A stretch of 64,000 nucleotides of DNA, taken from contig LUJP01000071.1 in assembly GCA_001689535.1 (NCBI GenBank), positions 5,691 through 69,690 on the forward strand, read 5' to 3'. Numbering within the stretch: the stretch's first letter is position 1; each line of letters starts with the position of its first letter. The notes under the pieces were generated by a model that saw nothing but the letters and a program-made list of their open reading frames with translations, was not told where the DNA came from and made no database searches. Origin of the DNA: Bacteroidales bacterium M5. GTDB lineage: Bacteria; Bacteroidota; Bacteroidia; Bacteroidales; Muribaculaceae. The position numbers and the translations under genes were made by a program. Shown here piece by piece: positions 25,012-34,373 of the stretch.

Positions 25012-26367
25012 ATGGACTCAACCCGGCAGCCGGCTGCCCGCAAGACCTCTCCCCTGGCATGGGTGCCCTCGGTGTACTTCGCCATGGGCCTGCCTTTCGT
25101 GGCCCTCAATCTTGTGGCCGTAATCATGTTCAACAACCTCGGCGTGGACAAGGCCCAGATTGCATTCTGGACCTCACTGCTCACCCTGCCCTACACGCTG
25201 AAATTCCTCTGGAGCCCGCTGCTGGAGATATACTGGACCAAAAAGAACTTCGTGGTGGCAACGCAGGCCATCTCGGGCTTCTGCTTCGCCCTGATAGCGT
25301 TCCTGCTGCCGCTGCCCGACTTCTTCAACTACACCATAGCCGTGATGGCCGTGATAGCCCTCTCGGGCGCCACCCACGACATAGCCACCGACGGCATCTA
25401 CCTCACCGCCCTCGACAAGAAGACACAGTCAACCTATATAGGCTGGCAGGGAGCCTTCTACAACCTCGCCAAAGTGCTCGCCAACGGCGGACTGGTGTGG
25501 CTGGCCGGCGTGCTGATGACCCACTACAAGGCCACCAACCCCGAGCGCGCCCCCTTCTATGCCTGGATGATAATCATGGGCATACTCGGCGCCCTACTCA
25601 TCTGCGTGGCCGTGTACCACTACTTCGTGCTCCCCACCGGCTCCCGCGCATCCGACGCGCCCAAAGGCACCTCCGAAGCCATGAAGTCGATGGTGAGAGT
25701 GCTCACCGACTTCTTCCGCAAACGCTTCATCTGGTATTACATCCTCTTCATCGTGTGCTACCGCCTCACCGAAGGCTTCGCCATGAAGATGGTGCCCATA
25801 TTCCTGCAGGCCCCGCTGGCCGAGGGAGGTCTGGCGCTCAGCAACGAGGAAATGGGAACGATCTACGGCGTGTTCGGCACCGTGGCCTTCATAATCGGCT
25901 CGATACTCGGCGGCTACTACATAGCCCGCTTCGGCCTGAAGAAGGTGCTGTTCTCGCTCGTGTGCATATTCAATATCCCCTTCGTGATCTACTTCCTCTT
26001 CTCCCTGTTCATTCCCCAGAACCTGTGGGTGATAGGCACCGGACTGGTGGCTGAATACTTCTGCTACGGATTCGGCTTCGTGGGCCTCACGCTCTTCATG
26101 ATGCAGCAGGTGGCTCCCGGCAAGCACTCCATGGCCCACTACGCATTCGCCTCGGCCATAATGAACCTCGGCGTGATGCTGCCCGGCATGATAAGCGGCT
26201 GGATATGCGAGCGCACCGGCTACGAGCTCTTCTTCATCATAGCACTGGTGATGGCCGTGCCCGCCTTCCTGCTCACATGGTTCGTGCCCTTCACCCACCC
26301 CGACAAAACCGAGGCCCACGAGGCCGTGAAATCGGCCGTGGAAGGCGAGGAAGACTCACAGTTCTGA
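25012..26367 (+). CDS. MFS sugar transporter, mannoside type
   Basis: 451 residues with about 12 membrane helices, the MFS pattern (GATHDIATDGIYLTALD between helices 4 and 5) and a charged central loop (GSRASDAPKGTSEAMKS). It resembles the AmpG-like MFS permeases that Bacteroides pairs with mannoside phosphorylases. It starts 31 bases after the tRNA and is followed after 86 bases by a GH130 phosphorylase gene, so it likely imports a beta-mannosyl disaccharide (mannobiose or Man-GlcNAc) across the inner membrane. Substrate inferred from context only. Confidence 0.85.
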   Translation: MDSTRQPAARKTSPLAWVPSVYFAMGLPFVALNLVAVIMFNNLGVDKAQIAFWTSLLTLPYTLKFLWSPLLEIYWTKKNFVVATQAISGFCFALIAFLLPLPDFFNYTIAVMAVIALSGATHDIATDGIYLTALDKKTQSTYIGWQGAFYNLAKVLANGGLVWLAGVLMTHYKATNPERAPFYAWMIIMGILGALLICVAVYHYFVLPTGSRASDAPKGTSEAMKSMVRVLTDFFRKRFIWYYILFIVCYRLTEGFAMKMVPIFLQAPLAEGGLALSNEEMGTIYGVFGTVAFIIGSILGGYYIARFGLKKVLFSLVCIFNIPFVIYFLFSLFIPQNLWVIGTGLVAEYFCYGFGFVGLTLFMMQQVAPGKHSMAHYAFASAIMNLGVMLPGMISGWICERTGYELFFIIALVMAVPAFLLTWFVPFTHPDKTEAHEAVKSAVEGEEDSQF

Positions 26368-26453
26368 ACTCCATAAGAGACTTTGGCATGATGCTTCAAA
26401 AGATTGCAACAGTCTTCTACTATAATAAACAATAACACCCTTTTTCACAACAC

Positions 26454-27461
26454 ATGAAACAGATAGAAATCATCGGACAGCCGCTTCCCGAAATACCCTG
26501 GCAGGACCGCCCCGAGGGTTGCAAGGAAGTTATGTGGCGCTACTCGGAGAACCCCGTGATTCCCCGCGACGCCCTGTCGACATCCAACAGTATATTCAAC
26601 TCGGCCGTAGTGCCTTTCAAGAAAGGAAAATACAACTTCGCCGGAGTGTTCCGCTGCGACGACACCAACCGCCGCATGCGCATCCATGCCGGATTCTCCG
26701 TCGACGGCTTCAAATGGGACATCAACGAAGAAGACATCTGCCTTGAAGGCGCCGACCCTGAAGTGGCAGAATGGGTCTACGGCTACGATCCCCGCGTGGC
26801 CAAAATCGGCGACCGCTTCATCGTCACCTGGTGCAACGGCTACCATGGCCCCACAATCGGCATAGCATGGACCACCGACTTCGAAACGTTCCATCAGCTT
26901 GAGAACGCCTTCCTGCCCTACAACCGCAACGGCGTGATGTTCCCCCGCAAGATCAACGGCAACTACGCCATGCTCTCGCGCCCCAGCGACACCGGCCACA
27001 CCGCCTTCGGCGACATATTCTACAGCGAGTCGCCCGACCTCGAGTTCTGGGGACGCCACCGCCACGTGATGGCTCCCGCGCCCTTCGAGCTCTCCGCATG
27101 GCAGTGCATGAAAATAGGCGCCGGCCCCATACCCATCGAGACCTCCGAAGGCTGGCTGCTGCTCTACCACGGCGTGCTCCGCTCCTGCAACGGCTACGTC
27201 TACGCCTTCGGCTCGGCCCTGCTCGACCTCGAGCAGCCCTGGAAGGTGCTTGCCCGCAGCGGCCCCTATCTGATTTCGCCCCGCGAAATCTACGAGCTCA
27301 CCGGCGACGTGCCCAACGTCACCTTCCCATGCGCCGCCCTCCACGACCCCGAGACAGGCCGTCTGGCCGTGTACTACGGCTGCGCCGACACCGTGACCGG
27401 CCTCGCCTTCGCCTACATCCCCGAACTCGTCGAGTGGACCAAAAAGAACTCCATAGTTTAA
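26454..27461 (+). CDS. GH130 beta-mannoside phosphorylase
   Basis: 335 residues with no signal peptide, so cytoplasmic. It cleaves beta-1,4-mannosides with phosphate to give mannose-1-phosphate. The five-bladed propeller pattern of GH130 is visible ([61 protein letters not shown]). The DPR aspartate in GYDPR is in the position of the general acid. Length and motifs fit subfamily GH130_2, which acts on Man-GlcNAc from N-glycans or on mannobiose; these cannot be separated here. Confidence 0.88.
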   Translation: MKQIEIIGQPLPEIPWQDRPEGCKEVMWRYSENPVIPRDALSTSNSIFNSAVVPFKKGKYNFAGVFRCDDTNRRMRIHAGFSVDGFKWDINEEDICLEGADPEVAEWVYGYDPRVAKIGDRFIVTWCNGYHGPTIGIAWTTDFETFHQLENAFLPYNRNGVMFPRKINGNYAMLSRPSDTGHTAFGDIFYSESPDLEFWGRHRHVMAPAPFELSAWQCMKIGAGPIPIETSEGWLLLYHGVLRSCNGYVYAFGSALLDLEQPWKVLARSGPYLISPREIYELTGDVPNVTFPCAALHDPETGRLAVYYGCADTVTGLAFAYIPELVEWTKKNSIV

Positions 27462-27485
27462 TCCCCTCCCGACCATAAAAACCTC

Positions 27486-27524
27486 AGCGCCGCAGCCCCG
27501 GGCCTCCCGCCCCGCTGCGGCGCT
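27486..27524 (+). terminator. Hairpin after the GH130 gene
   Basis: A perfect 11-bp GC-rich stem (27486-27496 with 27514-27524) closes on a 17-base C/G-rich loop, 25 bases after the stop. There is no strong T-run, so termination may be partial. Confidence 0.6.
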
Positions 27525-27549
27525 TCCTGTATCCTTGTGAAAATAAAAA

Positions 27550-27586
27550 TTCTGCGGCCTTCTGCTGTTCCCGCGCCGTTCTGCGT
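27550..27586 (+). repeat. Dispersed TTCTGC-type intergenic element, copy 2
   Basis: Begins TTCTGCGGCC and ends GTTCTGCGT with GTTCCCGCGC in the middle. It aligns with 8164-8197 and, less closely, 57621-57658. It lies between the GH130 hairpin and the promoter region of the next gene. Confidence 0.55.
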
Positions 27587-27685
27587 GCCTTGTCAAAGGG
27601 AGGGATACGCAGAGCGCAGGCGGAAGCAGTTTTTGTCGGGGATTTTATTACCTTTGTGTAGAATTCGAGCCCTTATAGCATCCCC

Positions 27686-29326
27686 ATGAAACTGAAACCG
27701 TCATTATTCCCCGCCATACTCCTAATCGCCCTTCTTACCATTCAGCTGCTCCCGGGCTGCGCGCCCTCGCCCGAGCGCTCCCGCCTCGAACACATCGAGG
27801 CAATAATCGACGAGCACCCCGACTCGGCAATGGCCCTCCTCGACAGCGTGGACACCGCCGCCCTCCGCTCCGACCGCGACCGGGCTTTATATGATTTGCT
27901 CTATAATCTCGCTCTTTATAAATCATTTAACGACAGCTTGGATGAACATGCCTTGAACCGCGCAGTCGATGTCTTTACTGACTGCGGCGAGACGAGCCAT
28001 GCTATACGTTCTAATTATCTGTTAGGCAATATGTATCGTCTATCAGATAAGATTATACCTGCGGTTGTGACACTCTCGCGGGGATTGGAGCTGGCATCCC
28101 AATCGGGTGATAGGTTTAACGAGGGACTATGTGCTTTATCCCTTTATGAACTATATGGAAAAGCCTTTGATTCCAAACGCCAAATAAAATATTCACGTCA
28201 GGCTACAGAGGCGTTTCGGGAAGCAGGCAAAACAGACTGGGAACTATACGCACTTCTTTATCTTTCATCAGGTTTTATTAATACGGAACAGTATGATTCT
28301 GCATTGATAGTATCTGCAGACATACTCAATAATAAATCTGTTTATTCCGATTCATCTATTGTGGCAATGGCTTCTGATGTAATGGCAATGAGCGCCTCCA
28401 AAACCGGAAATATACCTCTTGCGGTCAAAAGCTACGCCAATGCCATAAGATACGATAAGGGAGCTTTATCGAACGGAATCTTCAACATTATGTCACTTCT
28501 TGAATTTAAGAATATCTCTAACGCTAATTCCGAAGATGTCAATATCCTTAGAGAATATGTTTCTACGGATACTTCTGCCATTCCTTTTCATGTCCATGCA
28601 AAATACGGAAAGTTCCAGAAAGCTTATGAGGAACTCAATCGCTACAGATTAGAACAGGATGAATTTATTCAGAAAATGTTTTGTAGAACAGTCGATTACG
28701 CTATTGACAATTATAGGATACAGCAGACAGAAATGCTTGAAAGCAAAGTGAATGAATTATATAAGAAGCGTGTGTATTTCGGAGTAATAACAGTTATGGC
28801 AGGCGTTATCCTCCTTTTGTGGATACGATATAGAATGAAAAAGCATCAATACGAATACCAAAGAACCCTGCTTGAAGTCAGGTTACTTACAAAGGCCCTT
28901 GAGGAAAGTACGAATAAAAGCAAGCAGCTTTCGGAAAACATTAGAGCTATTACTGCCTCTAAGGCTTCCCTAATTGATCGTTTGTGTTCCTCATATTATA
29001 AAGCAAATAATAAAAAAATTGTAAGTGAGGTCAAAAATATTATAGCAGATCTTTCTTCCTCCCCTGAGGCTGTTACAGAAATTGAGAAATATCTTAATCA
29101 GAACTCCGAAAACATTCTTTCAAGATTCCGCAAAGAATTCCCTGATCTGACGTCAAAAGACTATTTATTATTTACCTATTCGGTTATGAATTTCTCAACC
29201 GCCACCATAGCCATACTCATGAATGAAAAGAAAGAGGCAATATATAACAGAAGATTTCGCCTTAAATCAAGAATCAAAATATCAGATTCCGTATCCAAAG
29301 AGGAATTTCAATCGTATTTGGAATAA
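27686..29326 (+). CDS. TPR lipoprotein/HTH regulator (intact)
   Basis: 546 residues: lipoprotein signal ending LLPGC (C25), TPR-like repeats to about residue 330, a membrane helix at about 362-383 (YFGVITVMAGVILLLW), a coiled coil (YQRTLLEVRLLTKALEES), and a C-terminal LuxR-like HTH region (DLTSKDYLLFTYSVMNFSTATIAILM). This is a one-protein membrane regulator layout common in Bacteroidales. It matches the split gene at 22994-24646. Base composition changes abruptly near 27885: the first 66 or so codons are GC-rich, the rest AT-rich. A TACCTTTG -7 box lies at 27649-27656. It is followed by a DUF3244 gene. Confidence 0.8.
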   Translation: MKLKPSLFPAILLIALLTIQLLPGCAPSPERSRLEHIEAIIDEHPDSAMALLDSVDTAALRSDRDRALYDLLYNLALYKSFNDSLDEHALNRAVDVFTDCGETSHAIRSNYLLGNMYRLSDKIIPAVVTLSRGLELASQSGDRFNEGLCALSLYELYGKAFDSKRQIKYSRQATEAFREAGKTDWELYALLYLSSGFINTEQYDSALIVSADILNNKSVYSDSSIVAMASDVMAMSASKTGNIPLAVKSYANAIRYDKGALSNGIFNIMSLLEFKNISNANSEDVNILREYVSTDTSAIPFHVHAKYGKFQKAYEELNRYRLEQDEFIQKMFCRTVDYAIDNYRIQQTEMLESKVNELYKKRVYFGVITVMAGVILLLWIRYRMKKHQYEYQRTLLEVRLLTKALEESTNKSKQLSENIRAITASKASLIDRLCSSYYKANNKKIVSEVKNIIADLSSSPEAVTEIEKYLNQNSENILSRFRKEFPDLTSKDYLLFTYSVMNFSTATIAILMNEKKEAIYNRRFRLKSRIKISDSVSKEEFQSYLE

Positions 29327-29592
29327 TCTTATGCTTAAAGCAGTGTTTTGATAATTTTTTTCCAAGTTAGCCGATATAATTTTTCTTTAATACGAACCTA
29401 TTGTCAGTCAATACTATACGCGCGCCAAGAAAAGAAATGAAAAGGCGATGAAAAATATACGAGCGGCTATGCAGGTATAAGACCTTAAATAACACCTATT
29501 TACGAAGTGATATGAGAAATGACAATTCATTGTGAGATTAGAGAATAACCAAAAAGACGTTGTATTTTTGGCAAACTCTAAACTTACATGCC

Positions 29593-29952
29593 ATGAATAA
29601 AAACGTAAAAAAGTCTCTGATTATATTACTCGCTTCCGCAGCCTCTCTTTTGTCTTTTGCTGAGAATCCGGACAGTAACTCATGTACACTTAAAGAAAAG
29701 AAGAATTATTCTGACAAAAAACGAATTCCTTCCATAAGATTCATTCAATGTGAGGCCATAAATGAAATGTTGTTGTTTGACACCAATTTCGATTATGTGT
29801 ATATGGAAGTGGAGATTTCCGGGCCGGAATCACTTTCTGATATGCTCACTCCGCTACAACCGTACATAGAAGCACCCACTCTTACAGGCACATATACCAT
29901 CCGCTGCACTACCGATGGCGGAGCTGTATATGAGGGAACAATCACGCTTTAA
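29593..29952 (+). CDS. DUF3244-like small secreted protein (second copy)
   Basis: 119 residues from the ATG at 29593, with a signal peptide (MNKNVKKSLIILLASAASLLSFA) and one beta-rich domain (YVYMEVEISGPESL, LTGTYTIRCTTDGG). The plan matches 22464-22835. A TATTTTTG -7 box at 29563-29570 rules out the earlier start at 29560. It lies 266 bases after the TPR regulator and 93 bases before a large lipoprotein gene. Confidence 0.7.
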   Translation: MNKNVKKSLIILLASAASLLSFAENPDSNSCTLKEKKNYSDKKRIPSIRFIQCEAINEMLLFDTNFDYVYMEVEISGPESLSDMLTPLQPYIEAPTLTGTYTIRCTTDGGAVYEGTITL

Positions 29953-29971
29953 CCTTACAGACATATAAATC

Positions 29972-30005
29972 GGATTGCCTGCGGTTATTTTCCCGCAGGT
30001 AATCC
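29972..30005 (+). terminator. Hairpin after the DUF3244 gene
   Basis: A 13-bp stem (29972-29984 with 29993-30005, one G-U wobble) has an 8-base loop and is followed by ACTTAACATTTTTATT. It starts 20 bases after the stop and may only partly block transcription into the next gene. Confidence 0.6.
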
Positions 30006-30045
30006 ACTTAACATTTTTATTTACAATTTAAACCTTTCAACTACC

Positions 30046-31800
30046 ATGAAGAAACTATTTTTCTTAATTGGCATCGCCGCTACATTTGCGGCAGTATCCA
30101 CCCTTACAGGATGTACAGACGAAATCGTTCAACCACAGACCAAATCATCCGGCGGCGAACTGCTTTCGCGCGGAGTCTATGACTATCCTGCCGTAGAATG
30201 GGACAATGTCGACGGAATCGCTGTGACATGCCAAGCCGTGCCCAACCAAAAATCACTCCCTATCCCCTGGGAAGGAGGCGGAAGCAGACTGGGGGTCCCT
30301 ACTTCGTGGACTGATGACAATCTGAGGGCCACAGATCCAAAATCACGTGCCTATTCCCGCGAAAACGGCTGGCAAATGGTTTTTCATAATCTTTCGGACT
30401 CAAAGGAACATAGGAAGTTTTTCGGACTCTATAACAAATTCACCGGAGTGCTACGGTTATTTTTTTATGAAATGACCGCCGGCACTTCACTCGGGTCATC
30501 CACGGCATTTTCCGGCATGACAATTTCGGGAAGCACTTCTCTGCTCAATTTCATCGGGCCTTACGGACTGCCTATCAGTGTCGCTAAAAGCAACCCTCTT
30601 ATGGTGTCAAGTCCTGAAAGCACCATTTCCTCAACGGGAACGTCAAGTAATATTGGTTATGCACCGAACAACTGGTATGGAATGGAAATTGAAATGGCCT
30701 ATGACCCCAATGTGACATCAACAAATAGAATATGCACCAGACTCTGGGGACAGAATGAGTATTCAATAAATTTATCCGGAAGTGCAAACGGCTCCATAAC
30801 AGGAAGCATGCAAACGGTATATTCCAATATCCCGAATCTTAACAGCTTTACCCTGAGCATTGATGCCTCGAACAATCAGAGCACCACAATAAACACCAAT
30901 GACACCAACGCGAATACCGTATTGAAGAACAAAGGCGGCAATTTCATAAACAAGTTGTGGAATAATATAAAATCCGGGATTCCGGATCTTGCATCAAAGG
31001 GACTGTCGGCAGGATTTGACGCTCTGTTCAAAGGGGGAACCTCACTCATAACAAAAGGTCTGTCGAAAATATTAGGCGGGATTTCAGGTAGAAAGACATC
31101 ATCACCAATGACATCGACAAGCAAAATCGACCTTGGTCTGACATCGACCGTGACAATGAACGGAACCGCGACCGCCAATGTGGTGGGATTCGGCATGATA
31201 GGAGATTTCGCTCTGCCACAATACAACAACAGCACCACCCTCTACACCGGCAAACTCGGCGTATGGAACCTGCAGGATTATCCGAATGTGACTGTAGACC
31301 TTCTTATGACCTCAATGTATTACCCGAAGGAACTCGTGCCTAACCCCACAAGACCCGTGGCATGCTATCCTACATACAGCTATACACTTTCAGGCGCCAC
31401 CGTGGTAGTGAATCCGGAACTGCTCACCGGCTATAAAATCGAGAATCAGTCGCAGCAGCTGGTATACACTGCAAATGCGGGAATCGGCCTCGGTACCACA
31501 GCATCGGGAAGCGAATACGGTCTCTGCGGAACCACAGAATACTACCGTCCCGGCGGAGCTTTGAAAGTTACCGGTGAGATTATGGATGTTTTCGGCGGAA
31601 ATTTCAATCCTCAGACATCTTATGCCAGATACTGGAACGGCTACGACAAACCCGTGGCAGGACAAGGCGTAATGTGTCATGTGTATTTTGAGCTTGTCTC
31701 CAAGACTGATTCAAATGAGCGATATGCATATTCCAAGTATTTCCCCTGCAAGGCTGTGAAAGGAACATTCAGCCACCGCGAGGAAACCATCACCCAGTAA
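30046..31800 (+). CDS. Large surface lipoprotein of unknown family
   Basis: 584 residues with a lipoprotein signal ending LTGC (C23). I do not recognise the family. The N-terminal part has aromatic-rich motifs (YPAVEWDNVDGIAV, GWQMVFHNLSDSKEHRKFFGLYN). The middle, about residues 293-349, is unusual: a Gly/Leu/Lys-rich amphipathic stretch (FINKLWNNIKSGIPDLASKG, then LFKGGTSLITKGLSKILGG) in a protein that is otherwise Ser/Thr/Asn-rich and beta-like. It is AT-rich like its neighbours. No terminator is seen directly after it. Confidence 0.7.
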   Translation: MKKLFFLIGIAATFAAVSTLTGCTDEIVQPQTKSSGGELLSRGVYDYPAVEWDNVDGIAVTCQAVPNQKSLPIPWEGGGSRLGVPTSWTDDNLRATDPKSRAYSRENGWQMVFHNLSDSKEHRKFFGLYNKFTGVLRLFFYEMTAGTSLGSSTAFSGMTISGSTSLLNFIGPYGLPISVAKSNPLMVSSPESTISSTGTSSNIGYAPNNWYGMEIEMAYDPNVTSTNRICTRLWGQNEYSINLSGSANGSITGSMQTVYSNIPNLNSFTLSIDASNNQSTTINTNDTNANTVLKNKGGNFINKLWNNIKSGIPDLASKGLSAGFDALFKGGTSLITKGLSKILGGISGRKTSSPMTSTSKIDLGLTSTVTMNGTATANVVGFGMIGDFALPQYNNSTTLYTGKLGVWNLQDYPNVTVDLLMTSMYYPKELVPNPTRPVACYPTYSYTLSGATVVVNPELLTGYKIENQSQQLVYTANAGIGLGTTASGSEYGLCGTTEYYRPGGALKVTGEIMDVFGGNFNPQTSYARYWNGYDKPVAGQGVMCHVYFELVSKTDSNERYAYSKYFPCKAVKGTFSHREETITQ

Positions 31801-32221
31801 TAACAGCAAGACCGGTAACTGTGGAAGATTTGTCGGCATATATATGTACGGGAACTGCTCTGATACCGGATCGGAGCCTCGGAGAGCGCGATGCCGCAAT
31901 GCGCGACAGCATGGGCACCCAGGCTCACGCAACAGGCGAGGCGCGCATGCTCCGCAGCTTGCCTCGCACACGGTGGCTGGCATGCCTGTCCGGCAGCTCA
32001 CGCAACCTGTTATACAGAAACCGCACCTCCGGTGCTCCCCCACGCCGCGACATCCGATAAAGAAGACTGCACCTCCATTTTGTTAAATAACATTAAAAAC
32101 AAAGACTCCCATGCAGTATTTTCACTGTTTTCCTCTCTTTATAACAGACACCATAACAAACGCCATAAACAAACTAACTAAACACATAAACCAATTTGTT
32201 TCACTACTCAATTTTTCTTCC
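31801..32221. other. Intergenic stretch with a GC-rich, structured segment
   Basis: About 420 bases without a convincing gene. From about 31860 to 32065 the DNA turns strongly GC-rich within an AT-rich island. It holds a direct repeat GCTCACGCAAC at 31923-31933 and 31996-32006 and an inverted repeat GCGAGGC/GCCTCGC at 31936-31942 and 31961-31967, with GCATGC palindromes. It may be an inserted small repeat or a structured leader. The open frames across it have no family signature. Confidence 0.5.
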
Positions 32222-33310
32222 ATGAAAAAGTACATTTTCCCACTGCTCGCCCTTTTGGCGATGCCCTTAGTGTTCACAGCATGCAGTGATGATGATGACA
32301 ATGCCCCTCGCCTTCCGCAACCTATAGAGACGGGCGAGATTCCGGCCAAAAACGTATTTATTTTTGTCGACGGGAAATATATAGCCCATGGTTCGGGCGA
32401 GAAAACACAAATCGAAGGCAAATTCAATCCCGCGACTCTCACACAGAACACGGTTAAATTCAGCTGCTCTTCTCTTTTCCTCACTGATCTTGGCAGCAAC
32501 GGTTTATTTACCTCAGTTCCGGTCTTTGATTTGAATTTAAGGAAAGACAACAACGAAATCTTTATGGCCGGAGAATACTCCGACAGTCATTATAAATACA
32601 ATGTGACGGGTGAAATCAAACTCAACGGTCGGGGCGAAAACGAGTGGTTTATCAGAGTGAACCGTCAACTTATTCCCGCCGATACACCAATCACCGGCAA
32701 AACCTACGAAATCGAATTCAATTCCGACGACATCTATCCGAATATTACCCTGGTCAACGGTACAGAAGACCTGGGCGGGATGTGCACCGACTTTTTCAGC
32801 GGAATGGTAGACGTTCTCAAAGAGAATTCGGGATACTCGGGAGCAAAAATCCATTTCACGGACCAGTGGACCTACGACCTGTGGTTCAAAAATTCCGAGA
32901 CCGGCGAATATGAAAAAGACGAGTCTTCCCACAGATATTTCTGCGGTCTCAACGGCGTAGCGTTTGTCGACGAACCAGCATTCAAGGAAGCGCAGTCTAA
33001 GTTTTTCAATCTGGAAAAAATGGACATCGCCGCGGAAGCATTGAAGTCCAATTTCGCACAGCAGGAGGTATCCGTTGACATGAGCGACCCCTCAAAAAAG
33101 GAATTAGTCACAGTATTTTCGCATCGTATCAATGATGATAATGAGTTTGTGCTGTCCTACAATCAGTACATCCTGTCTTTCCTTTCCAACTGGCCCACTC
33201 CTGATCCGCTGACCACACTTGCGGAAAAGAATTTCGCGTTGATACAGAGCGAGAGCAAGACAGCGATGCTCGTTTATTCGCCTATCGCAGTTTTCCATCC
33301 GGCAGACTGA
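32222..33310 (+). CDS. Lipoprotein of unknown family
   Basis: 362 residues from the ATG at 32222, with a lipoprotein signal (MKKYIFPLLALLAMPLVFTAC, C21) followed by an acidic tether (SDDDDNAP), which in Bacteroidetes often marks export to the cell surface. The body shows beta-strand-like pieces (NVFIFVDGKYIAHGSG, YKYNVTGEIKLNGRG) and a more helical C-terminal third. It resembles calycin-like surface lipoproteins in general form, but I cannot name the family. The longer frame start at 32111 lacks a signal peptide and is not used. Confidence 0.72.
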   Translation: MKKYIFPLLALLAMPLVFTACSDDDDNAPRLPQPIETGEIPAKNVFIFVDGKYIAHGSGEKTQIEGKFNPATLTQNTVKFSCSSLFLTDLGSNGLFTSVPVFDLNLRKDNNEIFMAGEYSDSHYKYNVTGEIKLNGRGENEWFIRVNRQLIPADTPITGKTYEIEFNSDDIYPNITLVNGTEDLGGMCTDFFSGMVDVLKENSGYSGAKIHFTDQWTYDLWFKNSETGEYEKDESSHRYFCGLNGVAFVDEPAFKEAQSKFFNLEKMDIAAEALKSNFAQQEVSVDMSDPSKKELVTVFSHRINDDNEFVLSYNQYILSFLSNWPTPDPLTTLAEKNFALIQSESKTAMLVYSPIAVFHPAD

Positions 33311-33350
33311 CACCGGAATAGTAAAAACGTGTATCATACCCCAACGCCAC

Positions 33351-33404
33351 GCGGGCGGGTGGGCCGGAAGCAGTGAGCCGGGCCATCCGCCCGCGCCGTT
33401 TTTT
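33351..33404 (+). terminator. Intrinsic terminator after the lipoprotein gene
   Basis: A 15-bp GC-rich stem (33351-33365 with 33380-33394; one wobble, one mismatch) is followed by a run of six T at 33399-33404. It begins 40 bases after the stop of 32222-33310 and closes the AT-rich island. Confidence 0.8.
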
Positions 33405-33427
33405 CCCGAACCAGGGACACATCCCGG

Positions 33428-34288
33428 CTATCGGGCCACCACGCGAGCTATTACGGCGGCGCGGGCGCCGTGGGCGCTGCGACGGATGGCGGCCAAGGCC
33501 GCTTGCTCGAACTGGGGCGACACCACCGTGAGCATGGCGCCGGTTGTGGGAAGGGTGAGGGGGTCGAGGCCGGAGAGGGCACACACTGCGGCAACGTCGG
33601 CCGACGGAGCGGCGGCTTCCGGATCTATCTCCACGCGCCACGGCGTGTCGGCGGTCATGGCGTCGAGTTCGGCCTGCACGCCACCCTCGGGATAGGCAAT
33701 GAGCCGTATGCCGTAGTCCTCGCGCAGCAGGGCGTGCACAAGGTCGTTGAGGGGCGCCGTATCATCCGTCACCTGCAGCTCCTTCAGTCCCTTTCGGGCG
33801 GCAAAAAGCGCAGCGCCGTGCGCACCTGCCGGAGCGGAGAGAATCACGGCGTCGCCGGGGCGAAGGCTGTCACGGTAATAATCCACATCGGGCGGCATCT
33901 GCCCTATGGCAAACACCGATACCTCCACACCGTAGGGCGAGCAGCCGCGGTCAACGAACTCGGTGGAGCATCCCAGCCATTCCGTCTCGGCGTCGACGGC
34001 CGCGCGCTCCATTGCCTCGGCCAGCGCGCGCAGCGCCGCCGAAGGAGTGTCTATGTCGATGGTAAACGTAGCGGAGATATAGCGCGGAGTGGCACCCGTG
34101 GCAAGCAGGCGGTTGGCGCCCACGCTCACGGCGAGTGTGCCGAGGCTGCATCCGCCCGTCACGAGGGGATTGCGCGGAAACACCACCGTGGCGGTGGCGA
34201 TAGAGCGGTGCATGTCGGGGTCAACGCTCACCCGCGGACACCGCAGGCTGAAAAGCGGAGGAAGAGCGGTTTTGATTTCAGATGTCAT
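33428..34288 (-). CDS. PurM-like (AIR synthase/HypE-related) protein
   Basis: 286 residues with the PurM/HypE/ThiL/SelD two-domain pattern: an N-terminal half with TGGCSLGTLAVSVGANRLLATGATPRYISA and a C-terminal half with DAVILSAPAGAHGAAL and PTTGAMLTVV. It is shorter than HypE, and no hydrogenase maturation genes are present. The family binds ATP in a half-site and makes phosphoryl intermediates, but the substrate here is unknown. It lies 85 bases downstream of trmD in the same direction. Confidence 0.6.
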   Translation of the reverse strand: MTSEIKTALPPLFSLRCPRVSVDPDMHRSIATATVVFPRNPLVTGGCSLGTLAVSVGANRLLATGATPRYISATFTIDIDTPSAALRALAEAMERAAVDAETEWLGCSTEFVDRGCSPYGVEVSVFAIGQMPPDVDYYRDSLRPGDAVILSAPAGAHGAALFAARKGLKELQVTDDTAPLNDLVHALLREDYGIRLIAYPEGGVQAELDAMTADTPWRVEIDPEAAAPSADVAAVCALSGLDPLTLPTTGAMLTVVSPQFEQAALAAIRRSAHGARAAVIARVVAR

Positions 34289-34373
34289 GGCTGAAGGGGC
34301 ACCGGCCGGAATATGGCCGTGCTATATTTCAACGCCGGACACTGGGTCCGGGTTCACTTGCAGCCTGAAGTAA

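Noticed and set aside
26445..27596. 383-residue open frame on the minus strand
   Set aside because: Antisense to GH130; Gly/Val/Ala-rich low-complexity product.
31711..32043. 110-residue Cys-rich frame on the minus strand as another peptide precursor
   Set aside because: Overlaps the end of the 584-residue lipoprotein gene, the cysteines have no regular spacing, and no modifying enzyme is adjacent.
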